64,000 nt of DNA, taken from assembly GCF_029961145.1 (NCBI RefSeq), contig NZ_JASBRG010000007.1, positions 1,688,063 to 1,752,062 of the forward strand, given 5' to 3'. The DNA is from Pinibacter soli. Its GTDB lineage: Bacteria > Bacteroidota > Bacteroidia > Chitinophagales > Chitinophagaceae. Positions 1 to 8,209 of this stretch are shown in pieces. Numbering within the stretch: the first letter of the stretch is position 1; each line of letters starts with the position of its first letter. A program made the position numbers and the translations under genes. Under the pieces are notes generated by a model. That model was not told the origin of the DNA. It saw only the letters and a list, made by a program, of their open reading frames with translations, and made no database searches.

Positions 1-1
1 T

Positions 2-49
2 ATAATTGCAAAGGCTCAAAGCGAAACCGCCCTGAGCCTTTGCAATTAT
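2..49. terminator. Bidirectional terminator-like palindrome
   Basis: Bases 2-18 and 33-49 form a perfect 17-bp inverted repeat around a 14-base GC-rich loop. The AT-rich outer parts of the arms give T-runs on both strands. It lies just beyond the stop of the minus-strand gene ending at 87, so it probably ends that transcript and whatever enters from the left. Confidence 0.7.
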
Positions 50-59
50 TTAGAATGCA

Positions 60-82
60 TAGGGCGAATTCATTCGCCCCAA
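60..82. repeat. Short GGGCGAAT/ATTCGCCC palindrome
   Basis: Two 8-base arms (GGGCGAAT and ATTCGCCC) are separated by two bases. Related copies occur near 13302, 13588, 16348 and 59835-59875, so it is a dispersed intergenic palindrome rather than a gene-specific operator. Confidence 0.6.
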
Positions 83-86
83 CAAT

Positions 87-713
87 TTAGTTCGAGATTC
101 CCACTCTGCTTTTCACATAATTTCCGCTTTCCAATTCTTTCACAATAAAATCTGCCAGATCACCGGCCAGAATTTTTCCTTTACCCCAAGCCGGATAGTT
201 CTTTGTAATGTGATAATGCTCTGTTACAATTCCTTCCTTTACAGTCGCTGGGCAAACCAATGTCCAATCAAGTTTTGAATGTTTCAATGTTTCCATTGCC
301 TTTTTCAGTTCGTCACCCTCGCATTTGTGCGTTTCAGGATAAAGATCTGTGTCAACCAACAATGCGTGATCATCTTCGCTGATATCCAAAACGGCTGTTG
401 TACCCAAGGCAATCATTCGCTTAATGCCGGCTGCTTCCATTTCTGCAACAATTTTCTTTGTTCCCAAAGACAATGTAACATCTGTACCGTCATTACGTGC
501 TTCTATGATAGAAATTACAGCGTCAATGCCTTTCAAAGCTGCGCGGATATCTACTTCGGCAAAAACAGACCCCGTAACTAATTCAACATGGTCAATCTTT
601 GTAACGCTTTCCAATACATGGCGGCCAAAAACTCTAACATCGATCTTTTTTCCGACTAACTGATTTATCAAATGCTGTCTTGCGATGTTTTTACCAACAA
701 TCATTACTTTCAT
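87..713 (-). CDS. NAD(P)-binding (NmrA/SDR-like) protein
   Basis: A 208-residue Rossmann-fold protein. The N-terminus MKVMIVGKNIARQHL resembles the first strand and nucleotide loop of atypical short-chain dehydrogenases, though the glycine pattern is degenerate. The segment IDAVISIIEA is typical of the fourth strand, and DWTLVCPATV resembles the substrate-side segment of NmrA/NAD(P)H-binding proteins. I start at 713 because the 24 codons upstream (to 785) are translated repeat DNA. The substrate is unknown; it may be a redox sensor rather than an enzyme. It follows ftsY on the same strand across a repeat-filled gap, so co-transcription is uncertain. Confidence 0.7.
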   Translation of the reverse strand: MKVMIVGKNIARQHLINQLVGKKIDVRVFGRHVLESVTKIDHVELVTGSVFAEVDIRAALKGIDAVISIIEARNDGTDVTLSLGTKKIVAEMEAAGIKRMIALGTTAVLDISEDDHALLVDTDLYPETHKCEGDELKKAMETLKHSKLDWTLVCPATVKEGIVTEHYHITKNYPAWGKGKILAGDLADFIVKELESGNYVKSRVGISN

Positions 714-721
714 TTCACTTA

Positions 722-831
722 CGATTTGAGATTCGAAATTAGGACTAGAAATCTGAGATTTGAAATTTGAAATTAGAAATTTCACATTGGAGAATCAATC
801 TCAAATATCAAATCTCAAATTTCAAATTGAA
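722..831. repeat. Heptad-type inverted repeat (GATTTGAAATTTG units)
   Basis: The left part (about 724-782) repeats GATTTGA/AATTTGA-like units and the right part (about 797-831) contains the complement (TCTCAAAT, TTTCAAATT). It fills the space between ftsY and the next minus-strand gene. Confidence 0.6.
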
Positions 832-1794
832 CTATTTTTCCAGATTAAAAAGAGAGTCAACAAACTCATGTTTGTTGAAAACAAGAAGGTCTTCCATTTT
901 TTCCCCTACACCAATAAATTTCACAGGGATCTTGAATTGATTAGCTATTGCTAAAACTACGCCGCCCTTTGCAGTACCGTCGAGTTTTGTGATAGCAATT
1001 GCTGTTACATCAGTTGCGGCAGTAAAATGTTTTGCCTGTTCAAGTGCGTTTTGGCCGGTTGATCCATCAAGCACCAGCAATACTTCGTGCGGCGCATCCG
1101 GAATTACCTTTTGCATTACACGGCGAATTTTGCTCAATTCTTCCATCAGGTGTGCTTTGTTATGCAAGCGGCCCGCTGTATCGATCAGGATCACATCGCT
1201 GCCTCTTGATACTCCGCTTTGCACGGTATCGAATGCAACGGCTGCGGGATCAGATCCCATATCCTGTTTAACAATTGGAACGCCGGCGCGTTCACTCCAG
1301 ATGGTCAATTGATCAACAGCTGCAGCACGGAAAGTGTCAGCTGCACCGAGCAATACATTTTTGCCAGCCTTATTAAAATTATGTGCGAGTTTACCTATTG
1401 TGGTAGTTTTGCCTACTCCGTTCACACCCACTACCATGATCACGTAAGGTCTGGAGGGCAATTCAGAATCGAATGCGTAAGAATTTGCGCTTGGGGCGTC
1501 TACCAGCATGGACTCAATTTCCTGCTGGAGAATATTATTGAGTTCGGTCGTGTTAAGGTATTTATCTTTTGCTACGCGTTTTTCGATACGGTCGATGATC
1601 TGAACAGTTGTATCGATTCCTACGTCTGCGCCAACAAGTGCTTCTTCGAGGTTATCAAGCACTTCCTCATCTACGGTACTTTTACCGGCAATTGCCTTGG
1701 TAATTTTAGAAAGAAAGTTTTCTTTGGTTTGCTGAAGTCCCTGATCTAATGTTTCCTTTTCTTTTTTTCCAAAAAGTTTATTGAAAAATCCCAT
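832..1794 (-). CDS. ftsY: Signal recognition particle receptor FtsY
   Basis: The 320-residue SRP receptor GTPase, which docks ribosome-nascent chain complexes at the membrane for co-translational insertion. It has a short helical N domain (about 1-100) and a G domain with GVNGVGKT at 123-130, DTFRAAA at 153-159, DTAGRL at 205-210 and TKLDGTAKGG at 269-278. The long acidic A domain of the E. coli protein is absent, as in many Bacteroidota. It is last in the rpmB-rpmG-DUF4295-ftsY series on the minus strand, an order conserved in the phylum. Identification is firm. Confidence 0.97.
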   Translation of the reverse strand: MGFFNKLFGKKEKETLDQGLQQTKENFLSKITKAIAGKSTVDEEVLDNLEEALVGADVGIDTTVQIIDRIEKRVAKDKYLNTTELNNILQQEIESMLVDAPSANSYAFDSELPSRPYVIMVVGVNGVGKTTTIGKLAHNFNKAGKNVLLGAADTFRAAAVDQLTIWSERAGVPIVKQDMGSDPAAVAFDTVQSGVSRGSDVILIDTAGRLHNKAHLMEELSKIRRVMQKVIPDAPHEVLLVLDGSTGQNALEQAKHFTAATDVTAIAITKLDGTAKGGVVLAIANQFKIPVKFIGVGEKMEDLLVFNKHEFVDSLFNLEK

Positions 1795-1877
1795 AGTTGA
1801 GGCTTTTAGTTAAACGGAAAAAGCCGTCCTGTAAACCATCAGAACAGCTTCTTACAAAAAATCTCTTTACATGTAAA

Positions 1878-2051
1878 TTATTTACCGGCAAGAAAATCTT
1901 TCACCTTATCCTTGTGCACGATTTGCTCTTTAAAAGTGTATGCACCAGTTTTCGGGCTACGAACCGCCTTAATAACTTTAGTCCAGTTTTTCGCTTCAGC
2001 AGATGCTTTAGCATCTTTTACCTTCGCGTTCTTAGAAGCTGCTTTTGCCAT
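1878..2051 (-). CDS. DUF4295 family small basic protein
   Basis: A 57-residue lysine-rich protein beginning MAKAASKNAKVKDAKAS and ending KVKDFLAGK. I recognise it as the DUF4295 family, which in Bacteroidota sits between rpmG and ftsY; here it lies 36 bp after rpmG and 83 bp before ftsY on the same strand. Composition (about one quarter Lys, no Cys) and its ribosomal-protein neighbours suggest a ribosome-associated role, but that is inference. Start: the only ATG in frame, followed by an Ala-Lys-rich N-terminus like other small ribosomal proteins. Confidence 0.85.
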   Translation of the reverse strand: MAKAASKNAKVKDAKASAEAKNWTKVIKAVRSPKTGAYTFKEQIVHKDKVKDFLAGK

Positions 2052-2087
2052 AATGAATCAGTTTATGAGTTATCCTTTCGGATTTAC

Positions 2088-2270
2088 TTATTTAATTTCT
2101 TTGTGTACAGTGTATTTTTTCAGAATAGGGTTGAATTTTTTCAACTCTAAACGTTCAGGAGTATTCTTTTTATTCTTAGTGCTGATGTAGCGGCTAGTAC
2201 CTGGTTGACCACTTGTTTTGTGCTCGGTACACTCCAAAATCACCTGAACTCTGTTGCCTTTCTTTGCCAT
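2088..2270 (-). CDS. rpmG: 50S ribosomal protein L33
   Basis: A 60-residue bacterial L33. The N-terminus [18 protein letters not shown] and the central [21 protein letters not shown] are family hallmarks. Only one Cys (position 14) remains, so this is the zinc-free type. It lies 54 bp downstream of rpmB and is probably co-transcribed with it. Confidence 0.97.
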   Translation of the reverse strand: MAKKGNRVQVILECTEHKTSGQPGTSRYISTKNKKNTPERLELKKFNPILKKYTVHKEIK

Positions 2271-2324
2271 TTTATAAAAAATTTATTAATTAAACCAATA
2301 GGTTTCGAGTAGTAAGGAAATTAA

Positions 2325-2561
2325 TTAGATCTTAACACCTTTCGCTCTTAACTCTTTTACTACGGGATACAATCCGTTTTTATTGATTGTGCGGATTGCC
2401 TCTGAAGACACTTTCAAAGTGATCCATTTGTCCTCTTCTACAAGGAAAAAACGTTTAGTTTGCAAATTTGGTAAAAACCTGCGTTTAGTTTTAATATTTG
2501 AGTGAGAAACCTTGTGCCCGCTGATCGGTGTTTTACCTGTTACCTGACATACTCTAGCCAT
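2325..2561 (-). CDS. rpmB: 50S ribosomal protein L28
   Basis: A 78-residue L28 of the large ribosomal subunit, with the typical opening [21 protein letters not shown] and the segment [13 protein letters not shown]. It is the first gene of the rpmB-rpmG-DUF4295-ftsY transcription unit. A good Bacteroidota-type promoter lies 23-53 bp upstream (2584-2614, minus strand). Confidence 0.97.
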   Translation of the reverse strand: MARVCQVTGKTPISGHKVSHSNIKTKRRFLPNLQTKRFFLVEEDKWITLKVSSEAIRTINKNGLYPVVKELRAKGVKI

Positions 2562-2583
2562 GACTTGGAAAAATTTTGGACGG

Positions 2584-2614
2584 CAAAGGTCAGTAAAAGT
2601 ATTGAATTGACAAA
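2584..2614 (-). promoter_or_regulatory. Putative Bacteroidota-type promoter of rpmB operon
   Basis: Read on the minus strand, TTTG (2614-2611) is followed after 19 bases by GACCTTTG (2591-2584). This matches the phylum pattern TTTG-N19-21-TAnnTTTG at all but one base. The predicted transcription start, about 7 bases further on, leaves a leader of roughly 15 nt before the rpmB ATG. Confidence 0.5.
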
Positions 2615-2630
2615 AAGAATTTGAAGAAAG

Positions 2631-2832
2631 TTATGGGTTTTGGGTAATGAGTTTTAGGTTTTAGGTTTTAAGTAAGAGGCGTAAAACCGTTAAACATTGA
2701 TTATCAATACAAAATGTAAATATAAAACTTAAACCTATTTCTTTATTTACTCTGTAAAAATTGTTTCATTTTGAGCGCGGCAATCAAAACCCAAAACTTA
2801 CAACTCAAAACTTATAACTCATAACTCACAAC
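2631..2832. repeat. Heptad-type inverted repeat between rpmB and ppk1
   Basis: The left arm (2631-2675) is a run of GGGTTTT, GAGTTTTA and GGTTTTA units; the right arm (2785-2832) is its complement-like run of AAAACCC, ACTCAAA, ACTTATA and ACTCACA units. The 110 bases between hold no coding potential I can see. This accounts for nearly all of the 2562-2880 gap, in which the divergent rpmB and ppk1 promoters must also lie. Confidence 0.65.
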
Positions 2833-2880
2833 AAATCATAACAATTACTTAATTTCAAGCAGCCTTTAATTTTCATTTAT

Positions 2881-5067
2881 TTGGGAAAAAAGGCGCAAAT
2901 GTTACTTCAGGAAATGAGAAATAAGACAATTATCAGGGATATCAGCTGGCTGTCGTTTAATGCCAGGGTCTTGCAGGAAGCGGCGGATAAAAATGTGCCT
3001 TTGAAGGAAAGGATTCGTTTTTTGGGTATTTTTTCCAATAACCTGGATGAGTTTTTCCGCGTGAGGGTGGCTACGCTGAAACGCATGTTTGAACTGGGAG
3101 GAAAAGGCAAGTTAAATATGCACCTGGAAACCTCCCCGGAAAAGATCATCGACGAAATACAAATGATCGTTTTGCGCCAGCAAACTGAATTCAACCGCAT
3201 TTGGGACGATATTAAGCTGGAAATGGAGAAGGAAAAGATATTTCTCCTTACTGAAAAGGACCTCACACGCGAACAGAGAGTGTTCATTATCAAGTTTTTC
3301 GAAGAAAATGTGCGTGCCAACACGATCCCGCTGATGATCGAAAGCATTCCACAATTTCCTTACCTGCGCGAGAAATCAATTTATCTAGGCGTGGTGATGT
3401 CCAAATCGGACACTGCTTATGCCCAGAAATATGCGCTGATCGAAGTGCCCAACCGCGCCGTAGGTCGTTTTATACAACTCCCTTCTCCTGAAGGCGAGCA
3501 TCATATTATTTTGCTGGAAGATGTGGTTCGCTACAATCTTCCATCGATTTTCAGCTATTTCGGTTATGACAAATATGAGTCGTGGGTTTTTAAAGTGACC
3601 AAGGACGCTGAGATCGATATTGACAACGACGTTTCTACGAATATTGTCCAAAAAATTGAGAAAGGTTTAAAAAACCGCAGAAAAGGAAAGCCGGTAAGAT
3701 TTGTGTATGACAAAGAAATGGATCCGGGTTTACTGGAATACCTTATTCGCAGATTGAACCTTGCCAAGAAAGGAAATTTAAGTCCGGGCGGACGGATTCA
3801 CAACTTCCGTCACTTTATGGACTTCCCGGATGTTTTCAAGAAAAATCCGAGAAGGAAGCCATTCATCCATCCCGGCCTGATCGACAGTCATCGTGTTACG
3901 GATATTGTTTTGCAAAAAGATATTCTGCTCAATTTCCCATACCATTCATTTAATCCGGTTATTGATCTTTTGCGCGAAGCAGCGATCGACCCAAGTGTTA
4001 CTTCTATTAAAATAACGGCTTATCGTCTTGCGGCGAATTCCAAAATTGTGAATGCCCTGATCAATGCTGTGAGAAATGGCAAACAGGTAACGGTAATGCT
4101 GGAATTAAAGGCAAGGTTTGACGAAGAAGCAAATCTTGAATGGAAGGAATTGCTGGAGCTGGAAGGAGTGAAAGTCTTGATTGGTTACCCGAACATGAAG
4201 GTTCACGCGAAGATTTGTATGATCAGGAAAAAGGTAAATAACCGCACGGTGAGTTATGGTTTTATAAGTACGGGTAATTTGAATGAAAGCACCAGCCGCA
4301 TTTATGGAGATCATTGTTTGCTTACTGCCAACAGAAACCTAATGGCTGACCTAAACAGAATGTTCAATTACCTGGAAAAACCCAAACCAGATAACAATGT
4401 TTTGAATCTTTGCAAAACGCTTATCCCCTGCCCCACTTCATTAAGAAAGGAATTAATCAAACTGATCAATAACGAGATCAAAATGGTGCAGCGCAAAAAA
4501 AAGGCGAAGATCATTTTGAAGATGAACTCACTTTCTGATGAGGAACTGATCCTTAAACTAAATGACGCAGCGATTGCTGGCGTGGAAATTAGCCTGATCA
4601 TTCGCGGTATCATTTGTATGTACACAGAGAACAAAAAATTCAAAGCGCCGGTGAAAGCGATCAGCATTGTGGACGAATACCTGGAACACGCCAGGGTATT
4701 CATTTTCCATAATGGAGGCGATGAAAAAGTGTTTATTTCTTCTGCCGACTGGATGGTACGTAATCTTGACCATCGTGTAGAAGCAACTTGTCCTATCATC
4801 GACAAAAACATAAAAAAGGTAATCAAGAATATATTGAAGATCCAACTGAGCGATAATGTGAAGGCAAGAATTCTGGACAATAATCTAAGAAACGAATATG
4901 TCACTCATCCGGAAGATGAAAAACCAATCCGTTCGCAAATAGAAATTTATAACTACCTGCTTTCAAAGGGCAAAAAGAAAGAGGATAAAAAAAAGACAGA
5001 TGGAACACAGGTGGTTAGCGACGATGAGCAAAACATTTCTGCCGTTTCTGTTGTAACACAAGGATAG
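2881..5067 (+). CDS. ppk1: Polyphosphate kinase 1
   Basis: PPK1 polymerises the ATP gamma-phosphate into inorganic polyphosphate at the membrane. The protein (728 residues from 2881) shows the opening RDISWLSFNARVLQEA, the head domain, and two phospholipase-D-like catalytic domains. The phosphorylated histidine is in KVHAKICMI (His442) and the second catalytic histidine in LDHRVEA (His631). The start is uncertain: 2881 is TTG, whereas ATG codons at 2899 and 2914 are in frame and still precede the conserved region, so the true start may be 2899. ppx follows 66 bp downstream, giving a polyphosphate synthesis and degradation pair. The tail after about residue 695 is Lys-rich and not conserved. 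Confidence 0.95.
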   Translation: MGKKAQMLLQEMRNKTIIRDISWLSFNARVLQEAADKNVPLKERIRFLGIFSNNLDEFFRVRVATLKRMFELGGKGKLNMHLETSPEKIIDEIQMIVLRQQTEFNRIWDDIKLEMEKEKIFLLTEKDLTREQRVFIIKFFEENVRANTIPLMIESIPQFPYLREKSIYLGVVMSKSDTAYAQKYALIEVPNRAVGRFIQLPSPEGEHHIILLEDVVRYNLPSIFSYFGYDKYESWVFKVTKDAEIDIDNDVSTNIVQKIEKGLKNRRKGKPVRFVYDKEMDPGLLEYLIRRLNLAKKGNLSPGGRIHNFRHFMDFPDVFKKNPRRKPFIHPGLIDSHRVTDIVLQKDILLNFPYHSFNPVIDLLREAAIDPSVTSIKITAYRLAANSKIVNALINAVRNGKQVTVMLELKARFDEEANLEWKELLELEGVKVLIGYPNMKVHAKICMIRKKVNNRTVSYGFISTGNLNESTSRIYGDHCLLTANRNLMADLNRMFNYLEKPKPDNNVLNLCKTLIPCPTSLRKELIKLINNEIKMVQRKKKAKIILKMNSLSDEELILKLNDAAIAGVEISLIIRGIICMYTENKKFKAPVKAISIVDEYLEHARVFIFHNGGDEKVFISSADWMVRNLDHRVEATCPIIDKNIKKVIKNILKIQLSDNVKARILDNNLRNEYVTHPEDEKPIRSQIEIYNYLLSKGKKKEDKKKTDGTQVVSDDEQNISAVSVVTQG

Positions 5068-5085
5068 ACGCAGCGAGGTGCGAAT

Positions 5086-5117
5086 TTTGTCAGTTAAGTT
5101 TTGAATTTTTACTTTTG
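5086..5117 (+). promoter_or_regulatory. Possible promoter of ppx
   Basis: TTTG (5086-5089), 20 bases, then TACTTTTG (5110-5117) is an exact match to the Bacteroidota TTTG-N20-TAnnTTTG pattern, 16 bp before the ppx ATG. The stretch also resembles the low-complexity repeats found elsewhere, so a chance match is possible. Confidence 0.35.
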
Positions 5118-5133
5118 AACTTTTTACCTACGA

Positions 5134-6033
5134 ATGAAATTATCCGCTATAGACATAGGAAGCAATGCCGCCAGGCTCTTGATCACAGAGGTTGTAAAAA
5201 CTGCTGAAGGCAAACCGCAGTTCAACAAACTGAATCTTGTGCGTGTGCCGCTGCGATTAGGTTTCGACGTTTTTGACCAGGCAAAGATTTCGAAGGACAG
5301 AGAGGATATGTTTATTAAAACCATGCGAGCCTATCGCGATCTGATGGATGTCTATGACGTGAAATACTATCGCGCCTGCGCGACTTCTGCCATGCGTGAT
5401 GCTACCAACTCTCAACAGATCATTCAAAAAGTAAAGAAAGAAACGGGAATAGAAATTCACATAATTTCCGGAAGTGAGGAAGCTTCTCTCATTTACGAGA
5501 ACCACATTGCGGAGAACATGGATAAGCAAAATTCTTATCTATACATTGATGTGGGCGGTGGCAGTACGGAGCTTACTTTTTTCAGCAACAATCAATTGGT
5601 CTTTAAAGAGTCTTTTAATATAGGAACAATTCGCCTTCTTAAGAACCAGGTGGAGGAAGCGCATTGGGCGAACATGAAGAATTTTATCAAGGAAAAAACA
5701 AAGGGTATTCCAAACGTTGTTGCCATTGGTTCCGGTGGAAATATCAACAAGGTGTTCTCGTTGTCCAAAAGGAAGGATGGCAAGCCGCTAACACTGGAAC
5801 TTTTAAAAGATTATCATAAAGAATTATCAAGCTTTTCTGTGCCGGAGCGCATGCGTCTTTACAACCTTCGTGAGGACCGCGCCGACGTGATTGTGCCTGC
5901 GCTTGCGATCTACATTAATGTGATGCGTTGGGCAAATACAGAAGTTATTTACGTTCCAAAAATAGGTTTGGCAGATGGATTAGTACAGTCATTGTATGCA
6001 GAACTGACGAGTAAGAAGATGGTGAAGGTGTGA
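5134..6033 (+). CDS. ppx: Ppx/GppA-type exopolyphosphatase
   Basis: A 299-residue ASKHA-fold phosphatase that removes terminal phosphates from polyphosphate and/or pppGpp. Motifs: AIDIGSNAARLL near the start (phosphate-1 loop), RACATSAMRDATN at 80-92, the Glu-bearing SGSEEASLIY around 112-121, DVGGGSTELTFF at 139-150 (phosphate-2 loop) and AIGSGGNINKV. It lacks the C-terminal HD-like domain of the long E. coli Ppx/GppA proteins, so it is the short two-domain type. Its position behind ppk1 suggests polyphosphate is the main substrate, but pppGpp cannot be excluded. Confidence 0.9.
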   Translation: MKLSAIDIGSNAARLLITEVVKTAEGKPQFNKLNLVRVPLRLGFDVFDQAKISKDREDMFIKTMRAYRDLMDVYDVKYYRACATSAMRDATNSQQIIQKVKKETGIEIHIISGSEEASLIYENHIAENMDKQNSYLYIDVGGGSTELTFFSNNQLVFKESFNIGTIRLLKNQVEEAHWANMKNFIKEKTKGIPNVVAIGSGGNINKVFSLSKRKDGKPLTLELLKDYHKELSSFSVPERMRLYNLREDRADVIVPALAIYINVMRWANTEVIYVPKIGLADGLVQSLYAELTSKKMVKV

Positions 6034-6038
6034 GAAGT

Positions 6039-6379
6039 TGGCACACGGATGACACGGATTGGACTGATTTACACTGATTAGGATTGAGCTTTCAATTGCT
6101 CAATTGATGCATCTATTTCTTCCATTGTATAGCCCTTGTCCTTGCCGGTTTCCCAGTCAGCGCAGCGTCTGTTCAGTTCTTTTACGAACGCCTTGTTTTT
6201 CCACCATTTCAATTCTTTCGTAACAGAATCTTCAGGCCTTTCTTTTGCAACAGCAACCCTCATCTGTTTCATTTTTTTGCAAACTTACGTTTCAATATCA
6301 TTCAATAATATTTGTTGCACAATTATTCGGCTTCCAAATATCCGAGGAAATCAGTCCAATCCGTGTCATCCGCGTGCCA
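6039..6379. repeat. 32-bp inverted repeat enclosing a small gene
   Basis: Arms at 6039-6070 and 6348-6379 are inverted copies matching at 31 of 32 positions. They are built from ACACGGATG/ACACGGATT-like units (TGGCAC, CGGATGACACGGATTGG, ACTGATTT). The 277-base interior contains the minus-strand 64-codon gene 6078-6272. Related arms occur at 39964-40002, 40124-40163 and 49104-49140. Confidence 0.85.
6078..6272 (-). CDS. Small antitoxin-like protein
   Basis: A 64-residue charged protein with a helical appearance. The C-terminal half ([22 protein letters not shown]..) resembles small antitoxins of the addiction-module type, in which a Trp/Glu-rich helix precedes a short tail; this is a weak, pattern-level similarity. 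No toxin gene is adjacent: the upstream side is panB on the other strand and the downstream side is ppx. The whole gene lies inside a 32-bp inverted repeat. It may be an orphan antitoxin, a regulator, or a hypothetical protein. Confidence 0.55.
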   Translation of the reverse strand: MKQMRVAVAKERPEDSVTKELKWWKNKAFVKELNRRCADWETGKDKGYTMEEIDASIEQLKAQS

Positions 6380-6498
6380 TTGTATGTTTTTTTACTAATT
6401 TCGCTTTCCACTTGGGCAAATGCGGACAGATATGTTTTATTCTAACGCAGATCCATATTACCATTTGCCGCCTATATTCTAATCTTAAAATTGCAAAC

Positions 6499-7314
6499 AT
6501 GTCTGTTCACAACGAAGTAAAAAAAGTTACCACCAATACGCTGTTGCGTATGAAAGCAGCAGGAGAAAAAATTGCCATGCTTACCGCTTATGATTTTTCA
6601 TTTGCCCGTGTTTTTGATGCGGCGGGTATAGATGTTATATTGGTGGGCGATTCTGCGAGTAATGTAATGGCGGGTCACGAAACTACTTTGCCCATTACGC
6701 TTGACCAAATGATCTATCATGCCTCTTCTGTCATTCGTGGCGTAAATAAAAGCCTTGTAGTAGTTGATTTGCCATTTGGCACCTACCAGGGTAATTCAAA
6801 AGAAGCGTTGGTTTCTGCGATTCGCGTAATGAAAGAGTCCGGCGGACACGCCCTTAAACTGGAAGGTGGTGAAGAGATCGTGGAATCTGTTAAAAGAATT
6901 ATTTCTGCCGGCGTTCCTGTTATGGGGCATCTGGGTTTAACACCTCAATCTATTTATAAATTCGGCACTTACGCGGTGAGAGCGAAAGAAGAAGCTGAAG
7001 CAGAAAAATTAAAACGTGACGCCATATTGCTACAGGAAGCGGGATGTTTTGCGGTGGTGCTGGAAAAAATTCCTGCTCAGTTAGCGAAAGAAGTTTCCGA
7101 GAGCCTAACCATTCCAACAATCGGCATTGGTGCAGGTCCACACTGTGATGGACAAGTATTAGTAATGCACGATATGCTGGGCATCAACAATGAATTCCAA
7201 CCTCGCTTTTTAAGAAAATATGCAAACCTTCATGAACAAATCACAAATGCTGTGCATCAGTATGTGAAGGATGTCAGAAGGAAGGATTTCCCGAATGAGA
7301 AGGAGCAGTACTAA
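6499..7314 (+). CDS. panB: 3-methyl-2-oxobutanoate hydroxymethyltransferase
   Basis: PanB transfers a hydroxymethyl group from methylene-tetrahydrofolate to 2-oxoisovalerate, giving ketopantoate for pantothenate and CoA synthesis in the cytoplasm. The 271-residue TIM barrel shows [17 protein letters not shown], the metal-binding [15 protein letters not shown] (48-62), KLEGG (120-124), GHLGLTPQ and [13 protein letters not shown] start at 6499 ([15 protein letters not shown]); the open frame reaches back to 6136, but that extension runs antisense through the small gene and the repeat and has no PanB homology. Confidence 0.97.
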   Translation: MSVHNEVKKVTTNTLLRMKAAGEKIAMLTAYDFSFARVFDAAGIDVILVGDSASNVMAGHETTLPITLDQMIYHASSVIRGVNKSLVVVDLPFGTYQGNSKEALVSAIRVMKESGGHALKLEGGEEIVESVKRIISAGVPVMGHLGLTPQSIYKFGTYAVRAKEEAEAEKLKRDAILLQEAGCFAVVLEKIPAQLAKEVSESLTIPTIGIGAGPHCDGQVLVMHDMLGINNEFQPRFLRKYANLHEQITNAVHQYVKDVRRKDFPNEKEQY

Positions 7315-7325
7315 TAATTGAAATT

Positions 7326-7388
7326 AAAAAGTCAAAAGTCAAAAAGGGACTCTGTAAAATGAACCACTTTTGACTTTTGATTTTTGTT
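7326..7388. terminator. Heptad-type hairpin between convergent genes
   Basis: An arm of GTCAAAA units (7326-7345) pairs with TTTTGAC units (7367-7388) over about 19 bp across a 21-base loop. It lies between panB (plus) and the minus-strand gene ending at 7414, with A/T runs on both sides, so it could terminate both transcripts. It belongs to the same architectural family as 51004-51063. Confidence 0.6.
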
Positions 7389-7413
7389 TTTTGATTTTCT
7401 ATGCTCAGTTTAA

Positions 7414-8208
7414 TCATTTCAACAAAAACGAAATGCCTGCGCCCACTGTTACATTTTGGAGCGAACTTTCAAAGACATAGGTTTGAGAAGTTTGCTGTTG
7501 TAATTTATAATTCTGTTCCGTTGTTGTATATGCAATGCGAACAGATGGACAAAAGAGATAATTAGCACTTACGTTTATCCCCAATCTTCTGAGTAACCTG
7601 TAGGAAAATGTGCAGGCAGGCGAAAACACCCAACCAACCTGGGTTGATTCATCCTGGTTCCAGTTATACATCTTGTCAATAATTTCATTGCCATTTTTTT
7701 CTTTTAAATGCAACGAATAGTTGGCCATCATTCCATCGTAACTATTGATACCAAATAATAATTTTGGAACGATCATAAACCTGCCCGATGTAATTTTATA
7801 GATCGGCCCTATCATGAAACTAACCACAAGTGCGTCGGGACTATTCATTGGCGACGAAGCGTTCACATAATATTTGCTTAAGTATTGGTTGCTTAAGTAT
7901 TGCTGGGCCTGCCCCGTGTTTGCGGGATTTAATATCCATGGTAAAAATTCAAACTCAGCCCCCCATTTCTTTGAAAGAAAATAAGCCACCCTGGTTAGAG
8001 GAAAGAAGCCACCTCCTTTATCTATGTTGGTTGCATTTTTTAAAAAGGGATCTTGATTTGAAAAACCATGAAGCGGGATAAGTCCGCCGGCCTCAAGACT
8101 GAGTATAAATTTTGATCTTTCAGCGTAATATAGCTGCTTCTTTTTTTGCGCTTGTATACCAGAGACGCAACATAGCAGCACGCCCAAGAAAAGAAAATAG
8201 CCTTTCAT
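7414..8208 (-). CDS. Predicted outer-membrane beta-barrel protein
   Basis: A 264-residue secreted protein. Residues 1-20 (ending CVSGIQAQ) form a signal peptide. The rest alternates hydrophobic and polar residues in strand-like stretches (FILSLEAGGLIP, YFLSKKWGAEFEFLPWI, MIGPIYKITSGRFMIVPKLLFG, VGWVFSPACTFSYRLL) and ends VTVGAGISFLLK, the terminal-strand pattern of outer-membrane barrels. No enzymatic motif is visible. Its start lies one base after the stop of the upstream lipoprotein gene, so the two are almost certainly co-transcribed. Function unknown. Confidence 0.75.
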   Translation of the reverse strand: MKGYFLFLGVLLCCVSGIQAQKKKQLYYAERSKFILSLEAGGLIPLHGFSNQDPFLKNATNIDKGGGFFPLTRVAYFLSKKWGAEFEFLPWILNPANTGQAQQYLSNQYLSKYYVNASSPMNSPDALVVSFMIGPIYKITSGRFMIVPKLLFGINSYDGMMANYSLHLKEKNGNEIIDKMYNWNQDESTQVGWVFSPACTFSYRLLRRLGINVSANYLFCPSVRIAYTTTEQNYKLQQQTSQTYVFESSLQNVTVGAGISFLLK

Positions 8209-8209
8209 A

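Noticed and set aside
6136..6498. 121-codon N-terminal extension of panB
   Set aside because: Runs through the antisense of the small gene and one repeat arm and has no PanB similarity; ATG 6499 begins the conserved sequence.
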